Positions 15,691-24,924 of a stretch of DNA of 64,000 bases are shown here, piece by piece (position 1 is the stretch's first letter; each line of letters opens with the position of its first letter). The position numbers and the translations under genes were made by a program. The stretch spans positions 1 through 64,000 of the forward strand of contig JAQBNI010000150.1 in assembly GCA_028288625.1 (NCBI GenBank), in the 5' to 3' direction. The DNA comes from Bacteroidota bacterium. GTDB taxonomy: Bacteria; Bacteroidota; Bacteroidia; Chitinophagales; JADIYW01. Below the pieces are notes generated by a model. That model did not search any database, was not told the origin of the DNA, and saw nothing but the letters and a program-made list of their open reading frames with translations.

Positions 15691-16273
15691 GATCTACGGA
15701 CTGATATTCTTCTTATGTCTATTGTTGAATAATTGTTTTGCTCAAAAGAATAAAGAGAAACCCTTTCTACCTGTTAATGCAATGCCTGCTGAATTCAGAA
15801 AACAGATCCATACCGTTAACAGTGAATTTAAATTTGCATATGGCATGCGATTGGATTCTGTGATGCGTGAGATCCGTAATTATACTCCGCAGGAGGTACG
15901 AGGATTTATTTTAAGAGAGAAAGATTACGAAAAAATATTTCGCTGTCCTTTCTGGATCGCGATGGACAGTGCACGTTATTGTTCCATGATCCCTGTATTA
16001 ATTGACTTATTGACGGATACGACCTATGTTGGCTTAACAAACGCAAATGATGTAACCATATGGTGCCGTGTAAAGACAAATCAATTGGTTTATAATTCTG
16101 CTAACTACCAAATTGACGATGATATTTTTAAAGTTTGCGGTCGGGCGAGCTGGATATTAAAACGATTAACTAAAAATGAATTCGGTATTATCCGCTGTGA
16201 AACAAAAATGGAAGATATTTTTCCGATTCAGCAGCAGTGGAAGAAATGGTTGACTACACTAAAAGTGAAATGA
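15668..16273 (+). CDS. Secreted protein of unknown function
   Basis: A 201-aa product starting MILRKNHKIYG, with a hydrophobic segment ending NNCFAQ, which is a typical signal peptide. The ATG lies inside the end of ricT in another frame (23-bp overlap). The mature part is mixed alpha/beta with two or three cysteines (FRCPFW, VCGRAS, IRCETK). In some Bacteroidota gldH follows the PSP1 gene; this protein does not resemble GldH. No family is recognised. Confidence 0.7.
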   Translation: MILRKNHKIYGLIFFLCLLLNNCFAQKNKEKPFLPVNAMPAEFRKQIHTVNSEFKFAYGMRLDSVMREIRNYTPQEVRGFILREKDYEKIFRCPFWIAMDSARYCSMIPVLIDLLTDTTYVGLTNANDVTIWCRVKTNQLVYNSANYQIDDDIFKVCGRASWILKRLTKNEFGIIRCETKMEDIFPIQQQWKKWLTTLKVK

Positions 16274-16280
16274 AAGATGT

Positions 16281-16333
16281 CGTCATCCTAAACTTGATTG
16301 CTTCGCCAGTTCGCTTCGCTCGTGTCAGGATCT
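16281..16333. repeat. Degenerate intergenic inverted-repeat element
   Basis: GTCATCCT...AGGATCT with internal CTTCGCCAGTTCGCTTCGCT resembles the GTCATCC-bounded elements at 41773, 60349 and 63210. It lies between convergent genes and may act as a terminator. Confidence 0.4.
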
Positions 16334-17161
16334 AAAAAATCCAATTGTTTTCTCAACCGCAGTCCTTGAATCTTTCGATAATTTGTTTTCTGTCCACGGA
16401 TGTTTTCCGCCAAACGTGTGATCTGCATCCTCAATTAAAAATAATTCACTTTTTTTATTCCACTCATGGAGTTGTTCAGCGGAATAATATGGAACAGAAC
16501 TGTCATTTGTGCCATGAACGATTAACCATGGCACCTCAATTTCTTTTGCAGCCCCTGGTATGTTAAGTCTTTCTTTATTTGCGATATAATTTTCATACAG
16601 CTGGTAATTCAGCGGCATATTTTGATTTGTACGTGAATTAAAAGTGTACAATATCCCCTCATTTTTCCACTTCTCAATATCCTGAGATTGCACAAAGTCT
16701 TCTATATCTTTCACGCTTGCCCATGTTTCCAGTTTTTTTATCCGCTTATCTTCATGCGTTTTCAGTATTGCCGTTCCACCGCCGCGGCTATGTCCCATTA
16801 AATAAATTTTATCCGGATCACCGGAATATAGTTTTGCATTTTGTTCTATGAAATCAATGACCAGTCCCAAGTCATTCAACTCAACAGTAAAATTATTTTC
16901 AGCAAATGCATCCAAGTCTGCAAAGTCTGTGGGCTGCTCAACAGTTGTTCCGTTAAATGAAAAATTGAATTTCAAAAAAACAAAATTATTTTTGCAAAAT
17001 TCTTCCGCAACGAGATCAAAATGTCCCCAGTTTTTAAATCCTTTAAAACCATGACAAAAAATAACGATGGGTTGAAAGCTATCGTTTTCGATATAACAAA
17101 TATCCAGCATAATTGGTCTTACAGAAGAGCCTTTAATAATAATATCGCCGGTCTTTTTCAT
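16325..17161 (-). CDS. Alpha/beta hydrolase (dienelactone hydrolase/acyl-peptidase type)
   Basis: A 278-aa alpha/beta hydrolase. It has IVIFCHGFKGFKNWG (oxyanion-hole region), the nucleophile elbow GHSRGG with its serine, an acid-strand region VHGTNDSSVP, and the catalytic histidine in DADHTFGG. No signal peptide, so probably cytoplasmic. The ATG at 17161 (MKKTGDIIIKG) is preferred: the upstream extension overlaps the divergent polyprenyl synthase gene and does not fit the family. Substrate unknown. Confidence 0.8.
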   Translation of the reverse strand: MKKTGDIIIKGSSVRPIMLDICYIENDSFQPIVIFCHGFKGFKNWGHFDLVAEEFCKNNFVFLKFNFSFNGTTVEQPTDFADLDAFAENNFTVELNDLGLVIDFIEQNAKLYSGDPDKIYLMGHSRGGGTAILKTHEDKRIKKLETWASVKDIEDFVQSQDIEKWKNEGILYTFNSRTNQNMPLNYQLYENYIANKERLNIPGAAKEIEVPWLIVHGTNDSSVPYYSAEQLHEWNKKSELFLIEDADHTFGGKHPWTENKLSKDSRTAVEKTIGFFRS

Positions 17162-17209
17162 TTTGTATATCGGGATTAAGCGTTTACCTTTAACAAAAAT
17201 ACACAACTT

Positions 17210-18184
17210 ATGAGCAATAAGGTAGACAACCTGAAAGCTCCGATTGAAAAAGAATTGGAATTGTTTGAGCACAAGTTTCGCGAGGTAATGCGGAGTCATG
17301 TGGCATTGCTGGATAAGGTGAATTATTATATTTACCAGCGAAAGGGAAAACAGGTGCGTCCGATGTTTATCTTTTTATCCGCGAAGATGTGTGGCGAGGT
17401 AACAGAGGCAACATTTACAGGCGCATCGCTGGTAGAGTTGTTGCATACAGCTACGCTCGTGCACGATGATGTTGTGGATGATGCTTATGAACGGCGAGGT
17501 TTTTTTTCTATTAATGCCTTATGGAAAAATAAGATCGCAGTTTTAGTGGGAGATTATTTTTTATCGAAAGGTTTATTGCTTGCGTTAGATACCAAGAATT
17601 ATAACTTGCTGCATATTGTTTCTACTGCTGTTAAGCGCATGAGTGAAGGGGAGTTGCTGCAGATGGAGAAAGCGAGGAGACTCGATATTGATGAAAGTGT
17701 TTATTTTGAAATTATCCGTAATAAAACGGCTTCATTAATTGCTGCCGCCTGCGAGGTAGGTGCCGCATCCGCAACAGATGATACGGAACTGATAGAAAAA
17801 ATGCGGCTGGTTGGAGAGCATATCGGCGTTGCGTTTCAAATAAAAGATGATTTGTTTGATTATGGCGAAGCAGATATAGGTAAGCCACGCGGAATAGATA
17901 TTAAAGAACGGAAAATGACGTTACCGCTTATTTACACCCTGAATAATTCATCAAAAGAAGAAAAAAAATGGATCATTAATACGGTGAAGAACCATAATGA
18001 AGATAAAGAGCGCGTGAATGAATTAATAAAATTTATTCAGACTAAGGGGGGTATTGAATATTCTGAGAAGAAAATGTATGAATTTAAACAGAACGCATTT
18101 GATATTATTGATACAATAAAAGATTCAGATGCTAAAACAGGATTGCTGGATCTGGTAAATTATATTACAGAAAGGAATTATTAA
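17210..18184 (+). CDS. Polyprenyl synthetase family protein (long-chain trans-prenyl diphosphate synthase)
   Basis: A 324-aa trans-isoprenyl diphosphate synthase. It condenses isopentenyl diphosphate units onto an allylic diphosphate, most likely to make the menaquinone side chain. The first aspartate-rich motif is HDDVVDDAYERRG (about 85-97), the second is FQIKDDLFDYG (about 213-223), and the KGKQVRP region near residue 45 binds the homoallylic substrate. The exact chain length cannot be read from the sequence. The cation efflux gene begins 1 bp after its stop, so the two are co-transcribed. Confidence 0.9.
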   Translation: MSNKVDNLKAPIEKELELFEHKFREVMRSHVALLDKVNYYIYQRKGKQVRPMFIFLSAKMCGEVTEATFTGASLVELLHTATLVHDDVVDDAYERRGFFSINALWKNKIAVLVGDYFLSKGLLLALDTKNYNLLHIVSTAVKRMSEGELLQMEKARRLDIDESVYFEIIRNKTASLIAAACEVGAASATDDTELIEKMRLVGEHIGVAFQIKDDLFDYGEADIGKPRGIDIKERKMTLPLIYTLNNSSKEEKKWIINTVKNHNEDKERVNELIKFIQTKGGIEYSEKKMYEFKQNAFDIIDTIKDSDAKTGLLDLVNYITERNY

Positions 18185-18185
18185 A

Positions 18186-19187
18186 ATGCAGGTTGCTCCT
18201 CAAATACCAAATAACAAAGAAAAGATCTTTGTGCAATCTTTCACGCTGTTTGTGGGTGTGTTGTTATTAGGGGTCAAGTTTTTTGCTTTTTTTAAAACCA
18301 ATTCAAACGCGATCCTTACAGATGCACTTGAAAGCATCATAAATGTAATAGCTGGTGGCTTTGGCTTATACAGCTTATACTTAGCCGCTAAGCCACATGA
18401 TGAAGACCATCCGTACGGACATGGAAAGATCGAATTTATTTCTGCAAGTATTGAAGGCTCGCTGATCTTATCTGCCGGTATTGCCATGATCATAAAATCG
18501 AGCTATAATTTATTTTTTCCTATTCATATTGCAAAACTCAATATCGGTATGATCTTAGTGGTCGTTTCAGGGTTTGTGAATTATCTGATGGGAATTTATG
18601 CTGCACGTCAAGGTGAAAAAAATAGTTCTTTAGTTTTGGTTGCCAGTGGTGCGCATTTAAAAGCGGATGCTTATACGTCTCTCGGGTTGCTTGTAGGTTT
18701 ATCTCTTATTTTACTGACTCGTTTATTCTGGCTGGATAATGTTGTTGCTATTATTATGGGCATTGTGATTATTTATAGTGGGTATAAAATTTTAAAACGA
18801 TCCGTAGCAGGTATCATGGATGAAGCTGATTTTGCGTTGCTTTCAAAAGTAGTTCAACACCTCAATGGAAACAGAAGCATGAACTGGCAGGACATTCACA
18901 ATTTAAGAATCATCAAATTCGGGGACCAAATTCATATTGATTGTCATGCTACCATTCCATGGTATTTTAATGCAGTGGAAGTGCATGAGGAATTAAAGCT
19001 TATCGAACAAAAAATGAAAGAGGTCATTCCGAATAACCTGGAAACCTTTATTCATGCGGATCCTTGTTTGCCGAAATCCTGTAAAAGTTGCTACAAAGAT
19101 GATTGCCAGCACCGTATACATCCATTTGCACGAAGAATTGAATGGGATCTGGAAAATGTAATGAAAAATGAAAAACATTTTTTGTGA
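18186..19187 (+). CDS. Cation diffusion facilitator family transporter
   Basis: A 333-aa inner-membrane cation/proton antiporter of the CDF family. Four to six transmembrane helices span about residues 15-200. Metal-site motifs are TDALESIINV in helix II and HLKADAYTSLG in helix V; HPYGHGKIEF is the conserved cytoplasmic loop. The C-terminal cytoplasmic domain (about 210-300) ends in an unusual cysteine cluster (CLPKSCKSCYKDDCQHR, about 298-314) that could bind metal and act as a sensor. Zinc, iron or manganese is the likely substrate, but it cannot be assigned. Confidence 0.9.
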   Translation: MQVAPQIPNNKEKIFVQSFTLFVGVLLLGVKFFAFFKTNSNAILTDALESIINVIAGGFGLYSLYLAAKPHDEDHPYGHGKIEFISASIEGSLILSAGIAMIIKSSYNLFFPIHIAKLNIGMILVVVSGFVNYLMGIYAARQGEKNSSLVLVASGAHLKADAYTSLGLLVGLSLILLTRLFWLDNVVAIIMGIVIIYSGYKILKRSVAGIMDEADFALLSKVVQHLNGNRSMNWQDIHNLRIIKFGDQIHIDCHATIPWYFNAVEVHEELKLIEQKMKEVIPNNLETFIHADPCLPKSCKSCYKDDCQHRIHPFARRIEWDLENVMKNEKHFL

Positions 19188-19191
19188 AAAA

Positions 19192-19235
19192 CTTGCAACT
19201 TCCGACAAAAATACATAAATTTGTGACAGATGTCG
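19192..19235 (+). promoter_or_regulatory. Promoter and possible operator of the Xre-RES pair
   Basis: CTTG (19192-19195), N20, TAAATTTG (19216-19223) form a Bacteroidota-type promoter. Immediately after is GACA-GA-TGTC (19225-19234), and CGACA/TGTCG arms lie at 19203-19207 and 19231-19235. A palindrome across the start site is where an autorepressing antitoxin would bind. Confidence 0.45.
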
Positions 19236-19239
19236 TACG

Positions 19240-19707
19240 ATGAAAAAGAAACAAAATATAAAATCAGCTTCAGTTAAAGTAAAAGAGGTATCTGTTCTTC
19301 AGGAGCCTGAAGTACAATACATAGCCGGTAACACTGCCTTTCCTTATCGCATCATAGATACAGCCCGTGATGGGATTTCTAAAGGTTCCTTTATGAATTT
19401 TATCAATAAATTTGATTATACACTACGCGAAGTAGCTTCTGTTCTGAACCTTTCGGAACGCACCTTGCAACGCTATGAAAACTCTGATAAACTAAGCAAG
19501 GATGCTTCAGAGCGAGCATTGCATTTTAAACGCTTATATACAAAGGGAGAAACCGTTTTCGGTTCTATCGATGCTTTCAATGAATGGATGAAAACATCAA
19601 ACTTGCTTTTCAATAATAAAAAGCCAATGTCATACCTCGATACTTCTTTCGGTTTTGAAATGCTGGAAGATGAATTGGGTCGCATTGAACACGGCATATT
19701 TGCTTAA
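19240..19707 (+). CDS. Xre/MbcA/ParS-type antitoxin of a RES toxin
   Basis: A 155-aa antitoxin of the Xre-RES type II toxin-antitoxin family. The N-terminal part has a helix-turn-helix (YTLREVASVLNLSERTLQRY, about 65-84). The C-terminal DUF2384/MbcA-ParS toxin-binding part has KGETVFGSIDAFNEWMKTSN and ends in YLDTSFGFEMLEDELGRIEH. Such proteins bind and block the RES toxin and repress their own operon. The toxin start is 17 bp downstream. Confidence 0.9.
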   Translation: MKKKQNIKSASVKVKEVSVLQEPEVQYIAGNTAFPYRIIDTARDGISKGSFMNFINKFDYTLREVASVLNLSERTLQRYENSDKLSKDASERALHFKRLYTKGETVFGSIDAFNEWMKTSNLLFNNKKPMSYLDTSFGFEMLEDELGRIEHGIFA

Positions 19708-19724
19708 ACTTCTTAAAATTTTTG

Positions 19725-20180
19725 ATGCTTGTATATAGAATTTGCAGGGACGAATTTGCTAATGATTTAACGGGTCTCGGTGCAAGGTTATACGGCGGGC
19801 GCTGGAACAGCAAAGGCATTTCTATGCTGTATACTTCCTCCTCAAGAGCCCTGGCAACATTAGAAATTCTTGTTCATATGCCGGCAACTATTACACTCGT
19901 TGATTACAGTATCATTACGATTGATGTACCGGAAGCCAGCATAGAAGAAATTCCATTTTCCGTTATCAAAAGTGAGTATGAAATTTATGGATTAAATGCG
20001 AATTTCAGTTGGATAGGAGATGGCTTTTGCAGGAAAAATAATCACCTTCTTTTAAAAGTGCCTTCCATAATCGTCAGGGAAGAATTTAATTATCTAATAA
20101 ATCCCGGGCACCGGTTATTCAAAGAAGTAAAAATTAAAGAGAGGAAACCATTTGCATTAGACACGCGATTGATAAAATGA
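19725..20180 (+). CDS. RES family NAD-degrading toxin
   Basis: A 151-aa RES domain toxin. Characterised members such as MbcT and Pseudomonas RES degrade NAD+, halting growth. The family residues are visible: Arg in LYGGRWNSKG, the STSSRALATLE segment with its conserved glutamate, and YGLN further on. The ATG at 19725 is chosen over a TTG 3 bp earlier. The length is typical and the gene looks intact. It is convergent with lptB, the two stop codons being adjacent (20180/20181). Confidence 0.9.
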   Translation: MLVYRICRDEFANDLTGLGARLYGGRWNSKGISMLYTSSSRALATLEILVHMPATITLVDYSIITIDVPEASIEEIPFSVIKSEYEIYGLNANFSWIGDGFCRKNNHLLLKVPSIIVREEFNYLINPGHRLFKEVKIKERKPFALDTRLIK

Positions 20181-20921
20181 TTATTCTTTTACAGCTTTTT
20201 TTCTAAGCTCAAAATTCTGCCCGAGATAAACCCTACGCACCTGTTCATCTTCACTTAATTCATCTGCAGTGCCTTGCTTGATGATCTTTCCTTCGAATAA
20301 AAGATATGCCCTGTCCGTAATGGAAAGTGTTTCGTGTACATTATGATCGGTGATGAGGATACCGATGTTTTTAAATTTTAGTTTTTCTACAATGTGCTGG
20401 ATGTCTTCCACCGCGATCGGATCTATCCCTGCAAATGGCTCATCCAATAAAATAAATTTCGGGTCGGAAGCCAATGCTCTCGCTATTTCCGTTCTGCGGC
20501 GCTCACCACCCGACAATAATTTTCCCGGTGTCTTGCGCACATGGTTCAATCCAAATTCTTCTATCAGCGTTTCTAACTTATCTCTTTGCTCAGATTTTTT
20601 TAAGGATGTAAATTCCAAAATCGCCCTGATGTTATCTTCCACATTTAATGTTCTGAACACAGAATTTTCCTGAGGTAAATAACCGATGCCGAGTTTTGCG
20701 CGCCTGTACATCGCCATAGAAGAAATGTCCCGGTCGTCCAGGAAAACCTTACCCTGATCAGGTGTTACCAAGCCAACCGTAATATAAAATGAAGTTGTTT
20801 TTCCCGCGCCATTCGGTCCGAGTAAACCTACAATTTCTCCCTGGTTAACCTGGATGGAAACATTGTCGACAACTCTGCGCTTGCTGTACGTTTTGATAAG
20901 GTTTTCTGCCCGTAAGATCAT
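20181..20921 (-). CDS. lptB: LPS export ABC transporter ATP-binding protein
   Basis: The 246-aa ATPase of the LptB2FG complex, which extracts lipopolysaccharide from the inner membrane. Walker A is [12 protein letters not shown], the signature is [13 protein letters not shown], Walker B is [13 protein letters not shown], and the switch histidine lies in [11 protein letters not shown], the last typical of LptB. Its start codon overlaps the recJ stop by 1 bp (TAATG), so translation is probably coupled. Confidence 0.93.
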   Translation of the reverse strand: MILRAENLIKTYSKRRVVDNVSIQVNQGEIVGLLGPNGAGKTTSFYITVGLVTPDQGKVFLDDRDISSMAMYRRAKLGIGYLPQENSVFRTLNVEDNIRAILEFTSLKKSEQRDKLETLIEEFGLNHVRKTPGKLLSGGERRRTEIARALASDPKFILLDEPFAGIDPIAVEDIQHIVEKLKFKNIGILITDHNVHETLSITDRAYLLFEGKIIKQGTADELSEDEQVRRVYLGQNFELRKKAVKE

Positions 20922-22618
20922 TATTGTAAATCTTTCAATTTGAATTCAATTTTTGTCTGGTTGTTCCAGACATTCGGATAAAGCTGGTAACAAATATCAA
21001 ATGATTCTTTTTTCTCCATGATCTTCATATAATTTCCCATTCCAAATCCAACACCGTTTTTGGGATCCTGACCATCTTTTAAAATATTTAATTTGAGATG
21101 ATTGCCGTTTAATATTTTGCTGAAGCCGGTATCATAAACATCCTTCGTTACAAAATTCGGACACATATTTCCGGGACCAAAAGGTGCCATCTGCACTAAA
21201 ATATTATAGAATCTTTCGTTTATATCCGTCAACTCTATTTCTGCATCGATCTCAATTTGCGGAATTAATTGTTCTGCCGTTATACGTTCCGTAACGATCT
21301 TATCAAACTGTTGAGAGAATGCTTCAATCTGGTCGAGTTCGATCGTTAAGCCTGCGGCATATTTATGTCCGCCGAATTGTACGAGATGATCACTGCATGC
21401 ATCAATGGCATCGTGCAAATCAAAACCGGGAACGGAGCGACCTGAACCAACCGCTTTCCCATTTGAAGCTGCAAGAATAATTGTAGGACGATGATATTTT
21501 TCTATTAGTCGTGAAGCAACGATACCGATGACACCTTTATGCCAATGCTCACGGTATAGCACCGTCGTCTTTCTTGCTATCATTACTTCATCGCCATCGA
21601 TCATTGCAAAAGCCTCTTCTGTGATATCTTTATCCAGTGTTTTGCGGTTCGTATTATTCAGCTGTACTTTTTTTGTTTTTTCAATCGCTGTATCATAATC
21701 ATCTTCGATCAATAAAGTCACTGCCTCAGAGCCATGTGCAATTCTGCCGGCTGCATTAATTCGCGGACCAATGATAAAAACAAGATCAGTGATGTCTAAA
21801 ATTCTTGTCAGTTTTAATTCACTCATCAGCGCTTTTATTCCGGCGCGTGGATTTGTATTTATTCTGTCTGTTCCGAATTTTGCAAGTATTCGATTTTCAC
21901 CGGTGATAGGCACAAGATCAGATGCAATACTTACAGCTACAAGATCGAGTTGATCATAAATTTTTTCCGACAGCATATCATGTTTCATGGCATATGCCTG
22001 GATCAGCTTAAAACCAATACCGCAACCGCTAAGTTCTTTGTACGGATATTCACAATCTTTTCTTTTAGGATCCAGAACCGCTGCTGCGCCAGGAAGAATT
22101 TCACCCGGTAAATGGTGATCGCAAATGATGAAATCGATATTTCTTTCTTTTGCGTAATCTACTTTATCATTGGACTTAATGCCACAATCAAGTGCAATGA
22201 TCAGGTTGAAATTATTGTCTTTTGCGAAATCTATACCTTGAAATGATATACCATAACCTTCTGTATATCTATCAGGTATGTAATAGGCAACATCTTTATA
22301 AATTTCTTTAAAAAAAGAATATACAAGAGAAACAGCAGTTGTGCCATCTACATCATAATCGCCATAGATCAGAATACGCTCATTATTGGCAAGGGCATTT
22401 TCAATCCTTAAAATAGCGACATCCATATCCTTCATCAGGAACGGATCGTGCAAGCTGTCAAGGCTAGGACGGAAAAAATTCCGGGCTTCCTCAAAAGTTT
22501 TTACACCCCTCAGTACTAACAATTTACATAGTACACGGTGAATGTTCAATTGCTTTTGTAAGTCATCCACAATGGCTTCATCAGCATCTAAATATTTCCA
22601 GCGTTTCTGAGGTAGCAT
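20921..22618 (-). CDS. recJ: Single-stranded-DNA-specific exonuclease RecJ
   Basis: A 565-aa 5'-3' exonuclease for single-stranded DNA, used in recombination and mismatch repair. DHH-family motifs: [11 protein letters not shown] (I), [10 protein letters not shown] (II), ICDHHLPGE (III, the DHH motif), and the DHHA1 motif [12 protein letters not shown] with GGHKYAAG. The chosen ATG at 22618 ([10 protein letters not shown]) gives the usual length; reading further upstream adds about 46 unlikely residues and enters the promoter of the divergent gene. Confidence 0.93.
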   Translation of the reverse strand: MLPQKRWKYLDADEAIVDDLQKQLNIHRVLCKLLVLRGVKTFEEARNFFRPSLDSLHDPFLMKDMDVAILRIENALANNERILIYGDYDVDGTTAVSLVYSFFKEIYKDVAYYIPDRYTEGYGISFQGIDFAKDNNFNLIIALDCGIKSNDKVDYAKERNIDFIICDHHLPGEILPGAAAVLDPKRKDCEYPYKELSGCGIGFKLIQAYAMKHDMLSEKIYDQLDLVAVSIASDLVPITGENRILAKFGTDRINTNPRAGIKALMSELKLTRILDITDLVFIIGPRINAAGRIAHGSEAVTLLIEDDYDTAIEKTKKVQLNNTNRKTLDKDITEEAFAMIDGDEVMIARKTTVLYREHWHKGVIGIVASRLIEKYHRPTIILAASNGKAVGSGRSVPGFDLHDAIDACSDHLVQFGGHKYAAGLTIELDQIEAFSQQFDKIVTERITAEQLIPQIEIDAEIELTDINERFYNILVQMAPFGPGNMCPNFVTKDVYDTGFSKILNGNHLKLNILKDGQDPKNGVGFGMGNYMKIMEKKESFDICYQLYPNVWNNQTKIEFKLKDLQ

Positions 22619-22718
22619 ATAATTTCCAGGAGTATCAAATTTATTAAATTGTATCGGTAATAAAGAATTTTTACTAAATTGATTAAGGTAAAAGTAATTT
22701 TGATTTAATACATATTGC

Positions 22719-22748
22719 TTTGTGGAAAAGCGCAACTTCCTAATTTTG
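22719..22748 (+). promoter_or_regulatory. Promoter of the phasin-like gene
   Basis: TTTG (22719-22722), N18, TAATTTTG (22741-22748) fit the Bacteroidota consensus, 16 bp before the ATG at 22765. Confidence 0.55.
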
Positions 22749-22764
22749 CAAAACAACTATCGAC

Positions 22765-23088
22765 ATGACAGAACTAATCAAAAAATTTATTTATACTTCC
22801 ATTGGGGTCGCAACCATCACCAATGAAAAATTTAAAGAACTGGTTGAAGACCTTATCCAGAATAGCCAGTTTACTGAAGAGGAAGGCAAGCGTATTGTAG
22901 ATAGTTTCTTATTCGATGTCAGGCAGCAGGTTGATTCTATCAATGCGAATATCCAAGTAAAAGCAGACGACCTTTTTCAACGATCAGGAATTCCTGCCAT
23001 CCAGGATTTAAAAAATAATATAGAAAATTATATAAGGGATATTAAAGAAAATCCTTCGTTACTTTTGAAACATTCGAGACATAAATGA
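22765..23088 (+). CDS. Small helical protein, phasin-like
   Basis: A 107-aa, largely alpha-helical protein. The first third (LIKKFIYTSIGVATITNEKF) and the heptad-like remainder resemble PhaF/phasin-type granule-associated proteins. No polyhydroxyalkanoate synthase gene lies in the window. The name therefore rests on shape and weak similarity. It has its own promoter and is divergent from recJ. Confidence 0.6.
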   Translation: MTELIKKFIYTSIGVATITNEKFKELVEDLIQNSQFTEEEGKRIVDSFLFDVRQQVDSINANIQVKADDLFQRSGIPAIQDLKNNIENYIRDIKENPSLLLKHSRHK

Positions 23089-23096
23089 ATCAACAA

Positions 23097-23128
23097 AAAC
23101 CTATAAGGTTTTGAAAACTTATAGGTTT
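23097..23128. terminator. Bidirectional terminator
   Basis: AAACCTATAAG (23097-23107) pairs with CTTATAGGTTT (23118-23128), an 11-bp stem between the convergent phasin-like and dnaB genes. It is A-rich on one side and T-rich on the other. Confidence 0.7.
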
Positions 23129-23143
23129 CTATGTTGAAGATTT

Positions 23144-24664
23144 TTAGAAGATATCAAAGCTTTCATTTCCTTTTCCTTCTTCATCTTTCATGAAATTACC
23201 TTTAGACGGCAACGTTTTATAATTTGAAAATTCCTGCATCTCTTCATACAATCCGCCGGCATCATAAAACCGTCCGAAGTTTTTATTAAACCGCAGGTTA
23301 ACATTTCCTGTAGGTCCGTTTCTATGTTTTGCAATGATGAGTTCTGCTACACCTTTTAGTGAAGCGCCGTCAGCGCCTTCATTCAGATTATAGTATTCAG
23401 GGCGATATAAGAACATCACCATATCTGCATCCTGTTCTATCGATCCTGATTCACGCAAATCCGAAAGCTGCGGTTTTTTTTCTCCGCCGCGTGTTTCAAC
23501 ACTCCGGTTTAATTGCGATAAAGCGATCACCGGAATATTTAATTCTTTTGCCAAACCTTTTAATGATCTTGAAATAGATGAAATTTCCTGTTCGCGGTTC
23601 ATGCCTTTATCTCCTGCTCCGCTCATCAATTGCAAATAATCGATGATCACCATTTTTATTCCATGCGCATTCTGCAAGCGCCGGCATTGTGCGCGCAACT
23701 CATAAATATTTATGGCAGGCTGATCATTGATATATATAGGCGCCTGTGATAATTTTTCCACTTTGTCTCTCAATATCGCATATTCATTATCGCTCATTTT
23801 TCCGTTCGCTACTTTTTGCGCATCGATCTCGCATTCCAATGAGATCAAGCGTTTTGCTAGTTGCACGGCACCCATTTCCAAAGAAAAAATTGCAACCGGC
23901 ATATTAAAATCCACTGCTGCATTGCGCGCTAAATTTAAAACGAATGCGGTCTTTCCCATGGACGGTCGCGCTGCAACGATAATAAGATCTGTAGCCTTCC
24001 AGCCTGCTGTGAGTTTATCCAATTCAAGATAACCGGATGGAACAGAATCTTCGAGTAAGCCATCTTCGCGGTTGATCAATCCATCTATTTGCATAATGGA
24101 TTTCGAGACAAGCTGACCGATACCCTGCGTAGAGTTGCGTAAGTTTTTATCGGTGATCTCATAAATGCGTTTTTCTGCAGTATCTAAAAGATCGAAAACA
24201 TCTGTTGTGTCTTCGTAAGAATCGCGGATAATATCATTTGAAATACGGATCAGTTCGCGCTGAATAAATTTTTGGATGATGATACGCGCGTGAAATTCAA
24301 CGTTTGCAGAAGATGCAATTTTATTGGTTAATTCGCTTAAGTAATATGCGCCGCCAATCTCTTCGAGTTTTGCCTGTTTACGTAATTCTTCAGTTACTGT
24401 TAACAGGTCTATCGGCTGTGATTTTCCGAACAATTCCTGGATGGCGCGAAAGATTGTAGAATGCGCATCAACATAAAAACTTTCAGGTTTTAAAATATCA
24501 GAAACATAGCTGATAGCATCTTTTTCTATTAAAATTGCACCTAAAACCGCTTCCTCTAATTCACGTGCCTGCGGGGGTATTTTTCCGTATAATAAATTAG
24601 AAATATCTTCAGTCTTATTACGTGTAAACCGCGTAGTACGTTTGTTCGTCGTATTATCTTCCAT
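23144..24664 (-). CDS. dnaB: Replicative DNA helicase DnaB
   Basis: A 506-aa replication fork helicase. The N-terminal primase-interacting domain starts about residue 27 (PPQARELEEAVLGAIL). The RecA-like domain has Walker A ARPSMGKTAF (about 232-241), Walker B with MVIIDYLQLM, and LSQLNRSVETRGGEKKPQLS followed by DLRESGSIEQDADMV. No intein interrupts it. The start at 24664 (MEDNTTNKR) is preferred to an ATG 18 bp upstream. A 260-bp gap with no clear gene separates it from the dehydrogenase gene. Confidence 0.95.
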   Translation of the reverse strand: MEDNTTNKRTTRFTRNKTEDISNLLYGKIPPQARELEEAVLGAILIEKDAISYVSDILKPESFYVDAHSTIFRAIQELFGKSQPIDLLTVTEELRKQAKLEEIGGAYYLSELTNKIASSANVEFHARIIIQKFIQRELIRISNDIIRDSYEDTTDVFDLLDTAEKRIYEITDKNLRNSTQGIGQLVSKSIMQIDGLINREDGLLEDSVPSGYLELDKLTAGWKATDLIIVAARPSMGKTAFVLNLARNAAVDFNMPVAIFSLEMGAVQLAKRLISLECEIDAQKVANGKMSDNEYAILRDKVEKLSQAPIYINDQPAINIYELRAQCRRLQNAHGIKMVIIDYLQLMSGAGDKGMNREQEISSISRSLKGLAKELNIPVIALSQLNRSVETRGGEKKPQLSDLRESGSIEQDADMVMFLYRPEYYNLNEGADGASLKGVAELIIAKHRNGPTGNVNLRFNKNFGRFYDAGGLYEEMQEFSNYKTLPSKGNFMKDEEGKGNESFDIF

Positions 24665-24924
24665 AGCTCTACGAAAATACAATTATAACTTTGTTCCGAA
24701 ATTGCTATTAGTCAACTTTAATCTGTTAATAAACTCAAAGCCGTGGAACGTATGGTTTAGTATTTGAGATAGAATTCTTTACTTAATCACCAAATACGAG
24801 TATGTTGAATAATGACTTTTTTGAGTGTACAACTCGATTTTTTTTGTTGAAAAGACTGTGGATGAAGTGTGTATAAAAGGGGGAAATAAATTATAAAAAT
24901 TTACATGCTTAGCAAAGATCAAGA

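Noticed and set aside
15668-16273. GldH, expected after the PSP1 gene in some Bacteroidota
   Set aside because: The product has no lipobox and no resemblance to GldH that I can see.
24821-24847. GAGT/ACTC hairpin followed by T-run between dnaB and the acyl-CoA dehydrogenase gene
   Set aside because: The stem is only 4 bp, too weak to call a terminator, and it is on the wrong strand for both flanking genes.
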